Source: Anaerolineaceae bacterium
GTDB taxonomy: Bacteria; Chloroflexota; Anaerolineae; Anaerolineales; Anaerolineaceae
DNA length: 13,280 nt
Direction: 5' to 3'
Assembly (NCBI GenBank): GCA_003158355.1
Contig: PMIV01000059.1
Coordinates: 1-13,280 of the forward strand
Shown here: positions 1-6,350 of the stretch, one piece after another
How the letters are laid out: every line of letters starts with the position of its first letter
Position numbering within the stretch: position 1 is the first letter of the stretch
Made by a program: the position numbers and the translations under genes
Notes under the pieces: generated by a model
Databases searched by the model: none
Told to the model about the DNA's origin: nothing
The model's input: only the letters and a program-made list of their open reading frames with translations

Positions 1-931
1 CATGATCACCGGTGCAGCGCAGGTCGACGGCGCGATCCTGGTCGTGGCAGCCCCAGACGGCGCCATGCCCCAGACCATCGAGCATGTGTTGTTGGCCCGA
101 CAAGTGGAAGTACCAAGTATCGTCGTGTTCTTGAACAAGATCGACCAGATGAACGATCCTGAATTATTGGAACTGGTCGAGATGGAATTGCGCGATATGC
201 TGACCAAGCAGGGTTTCCCTGGCGACACGACACCGATTGTGCGCGGGAGCGCTTTGCAGGCTTTGGAAAGCACCTCCACCGATCCGAACGCACCCGAATA
301 CGCTTGCATCAAAGAGCTGCTGCGGGTAGTGGATGAATATATTCCCCAGCCGGTACGTGCGCTGGACAAACCGTTCATGATGCCAGTAGAAGACGTCTTC
401 TCGATCAAAGGCCGCGGCACTGTCGTGACCGGACGTGTGGATCGAGGCCGTATCAAGGTGGGTGAAGCGGTAGAGATCGTTGGCTTACAAGAGAAGAGCC
501 GCGCCAGTGTAGTCACCGGCGTTGAAATGTTCCACAAGATGCTGGATGAAGGACAGGCTGGCGACAACCTGGGCTTACTCCTGCGTGGAATTGAGCGTGC
601 CGATGTTGAACGCGGAATGGTCATTGCCAAACCGGGCAGCATCACCCCGCACACCAAATTCATGGCTCAGGTGTACATCTTGAAGAAAGAAGAAGGCGGA
701 CGACACAAACCATTCTTTAGTGGCTATCGACCGCAGTTCTACATCCGCACCATGGACGTCACCGGCTCAGTGAAACTGCCGGAAGGTGTAGAGATGGTTA
801 TGCCAGGCGATGATGTTGCGATGGAATGTGATCTGATCATTCCAGTGGCATTGGAGCAGGGCTCGAAATTTGCTATTCGTGAAGGTGGTCTGACGGTTGG
901 CGCCGGCGTGATCACAAAAATCTTGGCATAG
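1..931 (+). CDS. tuf: Elongation factor Tu, 3' part (N terminus outside window)
   Basis: EF-Tu is the GTPase that brings aminoacyl-tRNA to the ribosomal A site in the cytoplasm. The frame is open from base 2 to the TAG at 929-931 (309 residues visible). The first visible methionine is not a start: MITGAAQ corresponds to the stretch just after the switch II region, so about 90 N-terminal residues including the P-loop are missing upstream. Visible are the G4 motif NKID (fragment residues 45-48), the G5 motif SAL (83-85), domain II from about residue 123 ([11 protein letters not shown], 136-146) and domain III from about 218 ([10 protein letters not shown], 241-250) to the usual end GVITKILA. 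The visible length fits a normal protein of about 400 residues. rpsJ follows after 11 nt, so the two are probably co-transcribed. No defect is seen in the visible part. Confidence 0.98.
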   Translation, partial: MITGAAQVDGAILVVAAPDGAMPQTIEHVLLARQVEVPSIVVFLNKIDQMNDPELLELVEMELRDMLTKQGFPGDTTPIVRGSALQALESTSTDPNAPEYACIKELLRVVDEYIPQPVRALDKPFMMPVEDVFSIKGRGTVVTGRVDRGRIKVGEAVEIVGLQEKSRASVVTGVEMFHKMLDEGQAGDNLGLLLRGIERADVERGMVIAKPGSITPHTKFMAQVYILKKEEGGRHKPFFSGYRPQFYIRTMDVTGSVKLPEGVEMVMPGDDVAMECDLIIPVALEQGSKFAIREGGLTVGAGVITKILA

Positions 932-942
932 GTAGAGTTATT

Positions 943-1251
943 ATGGCAAAACAAAAAATTCGAATTCGTCTGAAGGCTTATGATCACCGTGTCCTCGACC
1001 AATCCGCCAAGCGGATCGTCGAAACAGCGGAACGTAGCGGGGCTCAAGTAGTTGGCCCAGTTCCTCTGCCTACTCGTATCGAAAAGTTTACGGTTCGGCG
1101 TTCTGCGTTCATTGATAAAGACTCGCACGAGCATTTTGAAATTCGCACACATAATCGTATGATTGATGTGCTTGATCCGGATGCCAAGACGATTGATATG
1201 CTCATGCGCCTGAATCTCCCGGCTGGTGTGGATATCGAGATCAAGATCTAA
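943..1251 (+). CDS. rpsJ: 30S ribosomal protein S10
   Basis: S10 is a head protein of the 30S subunit and, in bacteria studied, also partners NusB in transcription antitermination. The 102-residue product has the usual length and family wording: the start [14 protein letters not shown] (residues 6-19), [15 protein letters not shown] (37-51) and the end [11 protein letters not shown]. The start at 943 has only a modest Shine-Dalgarno candidate (AGGTAGAG, 930-937), which overlaps the tuf stop codon, so translation may be coupled to tuf. Unlike the usual compact S10 operon, 268 nt separate it from rplC. This places rpsJ with tuf as a likely separate transcription segment, although read-through into rplC cannot be excluded from sequence. 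Confidence 0.98.
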   Translation: MAKQKIRIRLKAYDHRVLDQSAKRIVETAERSGAQVVGPVPLPTRIEKFTVRRSAFIDKDSHEHFEIRTHNRMIDVLDPDAKTIDMLMRLNLPAGVDIEIKI

Positions 1252-1259
1252 AGAATTTC

Positions 1260-1288
1260 TTTACCGACGGATTCGTATTTTATACTAT
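1260..1288 (+). promoter_or_regulatory. Weak promoter-like element after rpsJ
   Basis: TTTACC (1260-1265, 4 of 6 to TTGACA) is followed by TATACT (1281-1286, 5 of 6 to TATAAT) with a 15-nt spacer, or by TACTAT (1283-1288) with a 17-nt spacer. It lies just after the rpsJ stop. The same segment contains a 6-bp inverted repeat, TACCGA (1262-1267) and TCGGTA (1288-1293), around the -10 region, which could alternatively be a weak RNA hairpin or an operator. Evidence is pattern only. Confidence 0.3.
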
Positions 1289-1319
1289 CGGTAGATCACC
1301 TTAAAAACTGGTAATACAC

Positions 1320-1348
1320 TGGCTATTTACTGCTTTATGGGGTAAAAT
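1320..1348 (+). promoter_or_regulatory. Candidate promoter for the rplC-led operon
   Basis: A good -10 hexamer TAAAAT (1343-1348, 5 of 6) sits 17 nt after a poor -35, TGGCTA (1320-1325, 3 of 6). Transcription from it would start near 1355 and give an untranslated leader of about 165 nt carrying the structures at 1380-1452 and 1465-1481. An imperfect inverted repeat, CTATTTAC (1323-1330) and GTAAAATAG (1342-1350, one extra A), overlaps it and might bind a protein. A second AT-rich box, TATAAA (1362-1367), lies within a small stem (TTTGGGT 1356-1362 with ACCCGAA 1369-1375) and has no visible -35. Inference from position and sequence only. Confidence 0.35.
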
Positions 1349-1379
1349 AGTACAGTTTGGGTATAAAAACCCGAAAGAG

Positions 1380-1452
1380 GCAGCTCAAGAGCGATTTTGT
1401 AGGCGCACGAGACAAAATCACTAGTGTCGCAGCAAATCGCTGACTGAGTTGT
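1380..1452 (+). ncRNA. Candidate structured mRNA leader upstream of rplC
   Basis: This stretch folds into a long nested stem. P1 pairs CAGCTCA (1381-1387) with TGAGTTG (1445-1451) with one G-U pair. A 2 x 3 internal loop follows. P2 pairs AGCGATTT (1390-1397) with AAATCGCT (1434-1441), 8 perfect pairs. P3 pairs GCGCAC (1403-1408) with GTGTCGC (1424-1430) with one bulged U. An alternative perfect 8-bp stem, GATTTTGT (1393-1400) with ACAAAATC (1412-1419), uses the same bases as P2 and so excludes it. In that fold the loop could still make P3, giving a pseudoknot. Position before a ribosomal-protein operon and the competing folds are typical of autoregulatory leaders. The ligand (L4, L3 or another encoded protein) is unknown. 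Confidence 0.5.
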
Positions 1453-1464
1453 ACAGGGATGATG

Positions 1465-1481
1465 CAGCCTAGCCCAGGCTG
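1465..1481 (+). promoter_or_regulatory. Hairpin before the rplC ribosome binding site
   Basis: CAGCCT (1465-1470) and AGGCTG (1476-1481) form a perfect 6-bp stem with a 5-nt loop (AGCCC). The stem ends 22 nt before the rplC Shine-Dalgarno AAGGAG (1504-1509). No T run follows, only an AT-rich stretch (1490-1500), so it is not a standard intrinsic terminator. It may be a second domain of the rplC leader. Confidence 0.4.
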
Positions 1482-1519
1482 ACAGTCTCTAAATAAATAC
1501 TTGAAGGAGCACAACTGAA

Positions 1520-2149
1520 ATGTTAAAAGGGCTGATTGGGAAGAAAATCGGCATGACTCAGATTTTCGATGACAACGGCGCGGCAGTTCCTGTCACGCTT
1601 ATCGAAGCTGGGCCATGCTTCGTTACCCAGATTCGTACGGTTGAGAAGGAAGGTTACTCAGCCGTTCAATTGGGTTTCGAAGAAGTAAAGCCGAAACGTT
1701 TGACCGGTGGTGAAATAGGCCATCTCAAACGTTCAAACCTACCTCCTCTGAAATTCATCCGCGAGTTCCGCTCGAAAGAGGTCGAACTCAAAGAAGGCGA
1801 TAAGCTGGATGCGGCTGTATTTACAGTAGGTGAGAAGGTTGATGTCTCAGGTACGAGCAAAGGCAAAGGTTTTGCAGGCGCCGTAAAACGCTATCACTTC
1901 CGTGGTGGACCAAAAACACATGGTCAATCGGATCGATTGCGTGGTCCTGGCTCTCGTGGTTCCACGACCACTCCTGGTCGTGTCTACAAGGGTACACGTG
2001 GTCCGGGTCATATGGGCAATGAATCGGTAACCGCGCAAAATCTAAAGGTCGTCCTGGTCGATGCCGAGCGTAACGTTATCGGCGTAAATGGTTCTGTGCC
2101 TGGCGCACGTGGCGGCCTGGTCGTGATTAAAGAATCACGGAAACAGTAA
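1520..2149 (+). CDS. rplC: 50S ribosomal protein L3
   Basis: L3 is an early-assembling 23S rRNA binder near the peptidyl transferase centre. The 209-residue product has the normal length and the family start (LIGKKIGMTQIFDDNG, residues 5-20). The central RNA-binding stretch GTSKGKGFAGAVKRYHFRGG (111-130) is intact, as is GHMGNESVTAQNL (163-175). At the position of the glutamine methylated in E. coli L3 (Q150) this protein has threonine (T150), so PrmB-type methylation is not expected here; other lineages also lack this glutamine. AAGGAG (1504-1509) lies 10 nt before the ATG. It is the first gene after the 268-nt leader region and leads the unbroken gene string down to map; rplD begins 44 nt later. 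Confidence 0.98.
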   Translation: MLKGLIGKKIGMTQIFDDNGAAVPVTLIEAGPCFVTQIRTVEKEGYSAVQLGFEEVKPKRLTGGEIGHLKRSNLPPLKFIREFRSKEVELKEGDKLDAAVFTVGEKVDVSGTSKGKGFAGAVKRYHFRGGPKTHGQSDRLRGPGSRGSTTTPGRVYKGTRGPGHMGNESVTAQNLKVVLVDAERNVIGVNGSVPGARGGLVVIKESRKQ

Positions 2150-2179
2150 GCATTTCTGAGAATCATTTACCTGGACTAA

Positions 2180-2184
2180 GGGAG
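2180..2184 (+). promoter_or_regulatory. Ribosome binding site deciding the rplD start
   Basis: GGGAG (2180-2184) is 3 nt from an ATG at 2188 and 9 nt from an in-frame ATG at 2194. The longer spacing matches that used by the neighbours (about 5-10 nt), so 2194 is preferred. Confidence 0.6.
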
Positions 2185-2193
2185 CTAATGACT

Positions 2194-2820
2194 ATGGAAG
2201 TTGATGTATTAAACATGGAAGGCAAGAAGGTCAAAACGGTAGAATTACCGCCAGAGATCTTCGAAGCCCCTATTATTGTTGATCTGATGCACCAGGCATA
2301 TGTTCGCCAAATGAATAATGCCCATCTGGGTACGCATGAGACCAAAACCAAGAGTGATACTTCTGGTGGTGGTCACAAACCCTGGCGACAAAAAGGAACC
2401 GGTCGTGCTCGACAAGGTTCCACACGCTCGGCGCAATGGAAAGGTGGCGGTAAGATTCACACACCGCACATGCATTCTTATGTGGTTGCAATGCCACGCA
2501 AGATGCGGCAAGCTGCTTTACGGTCGGCCCTGTCTTCAAAAGCCGCCGAAAACCAGATTGTTGTGGTGGATGAACTTAAACTCGCAGAACCCAAGACCCG
2601 CCTGATGGTCGGGGCTTTGAATAAATTAGTTGGCACATCCAGCGCCTTACTACTGATTCCTGCAACTGAATCGTTCGAAGGTGTGATGCGTTCGACCAAT
2701 AACATTCCAGATGCTAAAGTACTGAACGCGAATTACTTGAATATCCGCGACCTACTGGTTTTTGATAAAGTCCTCATTCCAGTGGCAGTGCTTGATCTAA
2801 TCAAAGCGAATCTGGGATAG
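2194..2820 (+). CDS. rplD: 50S ribosomal protein L4
   Basis: L4 binds 23S rRNA domain I, and its extended loop lines the peptide exit tunnel. In E. coli it also represses its own S10 operon through a leader RNA, which is relevant to the leader before rplC here. With the preferred start at 2194 the product has 208 residues. The loop is clear: GGGHKPWRQKGTGRARQGS (58-76), followed by a basic glycine-rich stretch to about residue 87. The globular part ends with the Rossmann-like region VVVDELKLAEPKTR and VFDKVLIPVAVLDLI. An alternative ATG at 2188 would add two residues (MT). rplW follows after 15 nt. No anomalies were seen. Confidence 0.97.
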   Translation: MEVDVLNMEGKKVKTVELPPEIFEAPIIVDLMHQAYVRQMNNAHLGTHETKTKSDTSGGGHKPWRQKGTGRARQGSTRSAQWKGGGKIHTPHMHSYVVAMPRKMRQAALRSALSSKAAENQIVVVDELKLAEPKTRLMVGALNKLVGTSSALLLIPATESFEGVMRSTNNIPDAKVLNANYLNIRDLLVFDKVLIPVAVLDLIKANLG

Positions 2821-2835
2821 GTAGGAGAGAATAAG

Positions 2836-3138
2836 ATGAGCACGATTTATGAAGTACTCCACCGCCCTATTGTGACTGAGAAGTCCAATTATCTGGTAAA
2901 TCGCATGCATCAATATGTGTTCGAAGTGGCAAAAGACGCTAATCGAACCCAGGTAAAAGATGCAATCGAAATCCTCTTTCATGTGACAGTTTTGCGGGTC
3001 AACATTATCAATGCTCCTGCAAAAAGAGCTCGCAAGGGCCGCAGCCGCCGCATGGATATCAGCAACGCAGGGTATAAAAAAGCAGTCGTCACCCTGAACC
3101 CGGAAGATCGTATTCCGTTATTTGAAGGGGTTGAATAA
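2836..3138 (+). CDS. rplW: 50S ribosomal protein L23
   Basis: L23 sits at the exit of the peptide tunnel and is the docking site for trigger factor and SRP in characterised bacteria. The 100-residue product starts with the family pattern [13 protein letters not shown] (5-17) and contains [19 protein letters not shown] (27-45), which precedes the rRNA-binding basic loop [10 protein letters not shown] (63-72). AGGAG (2823-2827) is 8 nt upstream of the ATG. The stop TAA (3136-3138) shares its last base with the ATG of rplB (TAATG), so rplB translation is probably coupled. The length is normal and no odd feature is visible. Confidence 0.98.
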   Translation: MSTIYEVLHRPIVTEKSNYLVNRMHQYVFEVAKDANRTQVKDAIEILFHVTVLRVNIINAPAKRARKGRSRRMDISNAGYKKAVVTLNPEDRIPLFEGVE

Positions 3139-3974
3139 TGACGATCAAGATTTTTAAACCAACGACTCCCAGCCGCCGTGGTATGACTGGTTATACCTTT
3201 GATGAAATTACAAAGGATACTCCAGAACGGTCACTGATTGTCTTACGCAAAGCTCATGCTGGCCGTAACAATTATGGTCGGATCACTGTTCGCCATCAAG
3301 GCGGCGGTCATCGTCAGTATATTCGTATTGTTGATTTCAAACGCAAGAAGTTGGGTATTCCTGCCAAAGTTTCAGCCATCGAATATGACCCGAACCGCAC
3401 TGCTCGCCTGGCCTTACTAGTCTACGTTGACGGTGAAAAAAGCTATATCATCGCTCCACTTGGCTTAAAAGTAGGCGATATTGTGACCTCAGGTCCGAAT
3501 TCAGAAATTCGTCCTGGCAACAGTCTACCAATCTCGAACATTCCGGTTGGTACCATGGTTCATAACATTGAATTACGCGAAGGCAAAGGCGCACAGTTAG
3601 TTCGTTCAGCCGGAACTTCTGCTCAGTTACTGGGTAAAGAGGGCGATTACGCTCAAGTACGTATGCCTTCTGGTGAAGTTCGTTTGATCCGCCAAAAATG
3701 CTATGCGACCATTGGTCAGGTAGGTAATTCAGAGCACAGCAATGTGAAACTGGGGAAAGCTGGCCGAAAACGCCGTATGGGCATTAGGCCGACTGTTCGT
3801 GGTACTGCTATGAGTCCTCGCGACCATCCACATGGTGGTGGTGAAGGACGTCAGCCGACTGGTATGCCGGGTCCGAAGAGTCCATGGGGTAAACCAACCC
3901 GTGGTTATAAGACCCGCCGTAATAAGAGAACCACCCAGTTCATTGTTCGCCGTCGAAACGCCGGCAATCGGTAA
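3138..3974 (+). CDS. rplB: 50S ribosomal protein L2
   Basis: L2 is a primary 23S rRNA binder needed for subunit association and peptidyl transferase activity. The 278-residue product is the normal size. The N-terminal OB-like region contains [19 protein letters not shown] (42-60), and the C-terminal SH3-like part contains the signature [18 protein letters not shown] (221-238). H230 corresponds to the conserved H229 of E. coli. The tail is strongly basic ([12 protein letters not shown]). The start overlaps the rplW stop by one base, and its Shine-Dalgarno AAGGGG (3125-3130) lies inside rplW. The stop codon TAA (3972-3974) is inside a 10-bp hairpin that continues into the gap before rpsS. Confidence 0.98.
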   Translation: MTIKIFKPTTPSRRGMTGYTFDEITKDTPERSLIVLRKAHAGRNNYGRITVRHQGGGHRQYIRIVDFKRKKLGIPAKVSAIEYDPNRTARLALLVYVDGEKSYIIAPLGLKVGDIVTSGPNSEIRPGNSLPISNIPVGTMVHNIELREGKGAQLVRSAGTSAQLLGKEGDYAQVRMPSGEVRLIRQKCYATIGQVGNSEHSNVKLGKAGRKRRMGIRPTVRGTAMSPRDHPHGGGEGRQPTGMPGPKSPWGKPTRGYKTRRNKRTTQFIVRRRNAGNR

Positions 3975-4000
3975 GATCGGTGAGTTGATATCTTAACCGA
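3968..4000 (+). other. Hairpin over the rplB stop codon
   Basis: TCGGTAAGAT (3968-3977) pairs with ATCTTAACCGA (3990-4000), 10 pairs with one bulged A (3995) and a 12-nt loop. The rplB stop TAA (3972-3974) is in the left arm. The next bases are purine-rich (GAGAGAAGAGGGA) and include the rpsS Shine-Dalgarno, not a T tract, so this is not an intrinsic terminator. A role in mRNA processing, stability or rpsS initiation is possible but unproven. Confidence 0.5.
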
Positions 4001-4020
4001 GAGAGAAGAGGGACGATAAT

Positions 4021-4314
4021 ATGTCACGATCGCTTAAAAAAGGGCCGTTTGTAGCCCCTAAGCTTTTGAAACGAATTGAAGCAATGAATGCCGCGGGTGA
4101 AAAGAAAGTCATCCGCACCTGGAGCCGGGCAAGCACGATCTTCCCGCAGATGGTGGGGCATACCATTGCCGTGCATGATGGCAGACGTCATGTGCCCATC
4201 TATATCACTGAAAATATGGTTGGACATCGTCTGGGTGAATTTGCGCCTACTCGTCATTTCCGCGGACATGCGATTTCTTCAGAGAAATCGTCATCACCTG
4301 CAGGAGCTAAATAA
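4021..4314 (+). CDS. rpsS: 30S ribosomal protein S19
   Basis: S19 is a 30S head protein that contacts S13 and the A-site finger bridge. The 97-residue product is slightly longer than the typical 92 or so because of a Ser/Lys/Ala tail ([12 protein letters not shown]). It has the hallmark start [11 protein letters not shown] and the signature region [21 protein letters not shown] (60-80). GAGGG (4008-4012) is the Shine-Dalgarno, 8 nt before the ATG. rplV begins 3 nt after the TAA, and its AGGAG lies within the rpsS 3' end. No anomalies. Confidence 0.98.
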   Translation: MSRSLKKGPFVAPKLLKRIEAMNAAGEKKVIRTWSRASTIFPQMVGHTIAVHDGRRHVPIYITENMVGHRLGEFAPTRHFRGHAISSEKSSSPAGAK

Positions 4315-4316
4315 CT

Positions 4317-4658
4317 ATGGCAACTGATATCCGTGCAGAATTAAATAATTGCGGTGTTTCGGCCCAAAAAGCCCGCCTGGTTATTGACTTAGTTCGGGGC
4401 AAACCAGCAGTAGAGGCAATGGTCGCCTTGAAGTTCACCAACAAAGTAGCCGCTTTGCACGTTGGCAAACTGTTAGCTTCGGCTGTTGCTAATGCTGAAG
4501 AGAATTTCGGGCTTAGCCGTGAAGATCTTGTGATCTACAAGATCACTGCTGATGAAGCTCCCACTCGCAAGTGGCGCCGTTTTGGTGCCCGTGGCCGCTT
4601 CAAACCTTTGCTGCGACGCGCCTCTCACATCACTGTTGTGCTGCGAGAGAAAGAATAG
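4317..4658 (+). CDS. rplV: 50S ribosomal protein L22
   Basis: L22 contacts all 23S rRNA domains, and its long beta-hairpin lines the exit tunnel, where changes can give macrolide resistance. The 113-residue product has the family core SAQKARLVIDLVRGKPAVEA (15-34). The hairpin tip region ADEAPTRKWRRFGARGRFKP (78-97) leads into the conserved end RASHITVVLRE. No deletion in the hairpin is visible, although the tip is tryptophan-containing (KWRRFG). AGGAG (4302-4306) is 10 nt upstream, inside rpsS. A perfect 8-bp inverted repeat lies within the gene at 4524-4544. A 54-nt gap separates it from rpsC. Confidence 0.97.
   Translation: MATDIRAELNNCGVSAQKARLVIDLVRGKPAVEAMVALKFTNKVAALHVGKLLASAVANAEENFGLSREDLVIYKITADEAPTRKWRRFGARGRFKPLLRRASHITVVLREKE
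4524..4544 (+). repeat. Perfect inverted repeat inside rplV
   Basis: GATCTTGT (4524-4531) and ACAAGATC (4537-4544) flank a 5-nt spacer, GATCT. It is within coding sequence (residues around EDLVIYKIT) and could form an mRNA hairpin. Chance plus the frequent GATC-containing codon pairs of this region may explain it. Confidence 0.45.
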
Positions 4659-4712
4659 AGTCATACGGGGTGGATCATTCTGCCCCTAATGAGAAAGACA
4701 CCAGGAGAAATT

Positions 4713-5390
4713 ATGGGTCGAAAAATACATCCGATAGGTTTTCGTCTTGGAATCAACAAGCCTTGGGAAGGACGTTGGTTTGCCGAAGGTAGCGAATATC
4801 GCGACCAACTGCATCAGGACTTAGTCATCCGTAAGATGGTTCGCGGTGAAGCTGAGAAAGCTGGTATCTCACACGTTGAGATCGAACGCTTCCCTGGTAA
4901 AGTGAAAGTGGTAGTTCATACTGCCAAACCAGGTATTTTGATCGGTCGCAAAGGCGATTCTGTCAAAAAAATTCGAACTGATCTTGAAGCATTAACTGGA
5001 AAGAAAATTGATCTTGAGATCAAAGAGATCAAGAATCCAGATTGCGATGCATATTTAGTTGCCATGAACATTGCCGGGCAGATCGAACGCCGTGTCAGTT
5101 ATCGGCGTGCCATGAAACGTGCCTTGCAGCAAGCCATGCGCCAGGGAGCACTGGGAGTGAAAGTTTCTGTCTCAGGACGCTTAAGTGGTGCAGAAATGGC
5201 TCGTATTGTCTGGCTGCGAGAAGGACGTGTCCCTCTACAAACTTTGCGTGCCGATATTGACTTTTCCCGAGCTGAAGCGTTAACAACTTACGGCCGAATC
5301 GGTGTAAAAGTATGGGTGTACAAAGGTGAAGTATTACCGGGTGTGGAAGAGAAGGTTGAGTCCACTGAAGGTGTATACGTAAGCGAATAG
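4713..5390 (+). CDS. rpsC: 30S ribosomal protein S3
   Basis: S3 lies at the mRNA entry tunnel of the 30S subunit and takes part in the ribosomal mRNA helicase activity. The start at 4713 is chosen because AGGAG (4703-4707) is 5 nt upstream and the product begins with the invariant [13 protein letters not shown]; an in-frame ATG at 4689 would add 8 atypical residues. The 225-residue product has a type II KH domain with the loop IGRKG (77-81). The basic helix RRAMKRA (131-137) carries R131, R132 and K135, matching residues tied to helicase activity in E. coli S3. The C-terminal domain signature is intact ([20 protein letters not shown], 157-176). A strong hairpin follows the stop before rplP. 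Confidence 0.97.
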   Translation: MGRKIHPIGFRLGINKPWEGRWFAEGSEYRDQLHQDLVIRKMVRGEAEKAGISHVEIERFPGKVKVVVHTAKPGILIGRKGDSVKKIRTDLEALTGKKIDLEIKEIKNPDCDAYLVAMNIAGQIERRVSYRRAMKRALQQAMRQGALGVKVSVSGRLSGAEMARIVWLREGRVPLQTLRADIDFSRAEALTTYGRIGVKVWVYKGEVLPGVEEKVESTEGVYVSE

Positions 5391-5394
5391 ACTC

Positions 5395-5417
5395 CACGTT
5401 GAGCTAAAGCTCACGTG
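5395..5417 (+). other. Strong hairpin between rpsC and rplP
   Basis: CACGTTGAGC (5395-5404) pairs with GCTCACGTG (5409-5417), 9 pairs with one bulged T and a TAAA loop. It occupies half of the 47-nt gap, 4 nt after the rpsC stop. The following bases are GAAACGAAAGAGGT, which contains the rplP Shine-Dalgarno, and there is no T tract. It is therefore not a standard terminator. It could be a processing or stability element, or could space the rplP initiation region. Confidence 0.55.
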
Positions 5418-5437
5418 AAACGAAAGAGGTAGCTGCT

Positions 5438-5866
5438 ATGTTGATGCCAAAACGTGTAAAGTGGCGTAAAGCTCAACGCGGTCGCATGAAGGGTAAAGCC
5501 CTGCGAGGCGCAGATATGATCTATGGTGAATATGCTCTACAGGCATTGGAACCAGGTTGGGTAACTGCCCGCCAGATCGAAGCTGCACGTCGTACCATCG
5601 TCCGCGCGATGAAGCGTCACGGTAAAGTATGGATCCGGATTTTCCCCGATAAGCCATATACTCACCGTCCGCCCGAAACCCGTATGGGTAAAGGGAAAGG
5701 CGCCGTGGAGTACTATGTTGCAGTTGTAAAGCCCGGAAGAATTGTGTTCGAGATCAGTGGTTTGGATCACGATGAGGCGCTTGAAGCTTTGAATCAAGCC
5801 TCGTACAAGTTCTCGATCAAAACCAAGGTTCTCTCACGTCATGAGGGAGCAGGAGAAGCCGCATGA
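5438..5866 (+). CDS. rplP: 50S ribosomal protein L16
   Basis: L16 organises the A-site region and the tRNA-accommodation corridor of the 50S subunit. The 142-residue product starts with [25 protein letters not shown] wording, the family norm, and the ATG at 5438 is served by AAGAGGT (5424-5430). The conserved central region [19 protein letters not shown] (61-79) runs into [20 protein letters not shown] (80-99). The arginine in TRMGKGKG corresponds to the residue hydroxylated in E. coli L16. The last four bases (ATGA, 5863-5866) overlap the start of rpmC, so translation is coupled. No anomaly seen. Confidence 0.98.
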   Translation: MLMPKRVKWRKAQRGRMKGKALRGADMIYGEYALQALEPGWVTARQIEAARRTIVRAMKRHGKVWIRIFPDKPYTHRPPETRMGKGKGAVEYYVAVVKPGRIVFEISGLDHDEALEALNQASYKFSIKTKVLSRHEGAGEAA

Positions 5867-6075
5867 AAACGTCTGAGATCCGCCAATTAACTACTGATGA
5901 AATCAAGACCAAGCTGGTCGACGCACGCAACGAATTAATGAACCTTCGTTTCCAGATCGTCACCGGACAACTTACCGATACCAGCCGTCTGAAGACTATT
6001 CGCCGTGAGATCGCCGTTTTCGAGACCATTCTTCGAGAACACGAACTCGGTATCGTATCGGAAGGTGCAAAATGA
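5863..6075 (+). CDS. rpmC: 50S ribosomal protein L29
   Basis: L29 is a small two-helix protein at the tunnel exit beside L23. The 70-residue product shows the family pattern: [20 protein letters not shown] (1-20), then [20 protein letters not shown] (26-45), then [14 protein letters not shown] (47-60). Helical hairpin character is evident. AGGAG (5851-5855), inside rplP, is 7 nt from the ATG. The gene overlaps rplP by 4 nt upstream and rpsQ by 4 nt downstream (both ATGA), so three consecutive genes are translationally linked. Length and sequence are ordinary. Confidence 0.97.
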   Translation: MKTSEIRQLTTDEIKTKLVDARNELMNLRFQIVTGQLTDTSRLKTIRREIAVFETILREHELGIVSEGAK

Positions 6076-6350
6076 ACGAACGACGTCGTATGAATGGAGT
6101 CGTAACCAGTAATCGGATGACGAAAACTGTCGTGGTTGTCGTATCCAGAACTTTTCGACATCCACTCTATCGTAAAGTTATCCACACCGATCACAAATTG
6201 AAAGCGCATGACGATCTGGGTTGCCACATCGGCGATGAGGTAACGATCGTTGAAAGCGCGCCTCTTTCTCGTGAAGTACGGTGGGTTGTTGAAGCAATCA
6301 TCAAACGCGAGGGTAAAACCTTAGACGTTGCCGAGGAGGCCATCATATGA
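6072..6350 (+). CDS. rpsQ: 30S ribosomal protein S17
   Basis: S17 is a primary 16S rRNA binder with an OB fold, important for early 30S assembly. The 92-residue product has the family features: [19 protein letters not shown] (4-22), the loop [21 protein letters not shown] (28-48), and [18 protein letters not shown] (54-71). GAAGGTG (6061-6067) is 4 nt upstream of the ATG, which overlaps the rpmC stop as ATGA. A second ATGA overlap at 6347-6350 joins it to rplN. Its length is typical and no oddity is seen. Confidence 0.97.
   Translation: MNERRRMNGVVTSNRMTKTVVVVVSRTFRHPLYRKVIHTDHKLKAHDDLGCHIGDEVTIVESAPLSREVRWVVEAIIKREGKTLDVAEEAII

Noticed and set aside
739..1152. Reverse-strand open frame (137 codons) opposite the end of tuf and rpsJ
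   Set aside because: It covers two well-identified plus-strand genes and the intergenic gap between them, with no family resemblance in its translation.
1..1300. High density of GATC (about 17 by eye in the first 1300 bases; roughly 100 in the window against about 52 expected by chance)
   Set aside because: Most lie in Ile, Asp and Lys codon contexts (ATC after G-ending or GA-ending codons), and the highly expressed tuf gene favours ATC. No clustered or spaced arrangement like a replication origin was seen. The count is by hand and approximate.
1380..1519. Intrinsic terminator or attenuator between rpsJ and rplC
   Set aside because: None of the stems is followed by a run of T; the sequence after the last hairpin is only mildly AT-rich (TCTCTAAATAAATAC).
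2188..2193. Upstream ATG for rplD at 2188
   Set aside because: Only 3 nt from the Shine-Dalgarno; the in-frame ATG at 2194 has normal spacing, although the difference is just two residues and cannot be settled from sequence.
4664..4684. Possible stem GGGGT/GCCCC in the rplV-rpsC gap
   Set aside because: Only five pairs including one G-U, with a 10-nt loop, and no T tract; too weak to support as a feature.
5258..5286. TTGACT followed 17 nt later by TTAACA inside rpsC
   Set aside because: The -10 match is poor (two of six), and the site is within coding sequence of a contiguous operon.
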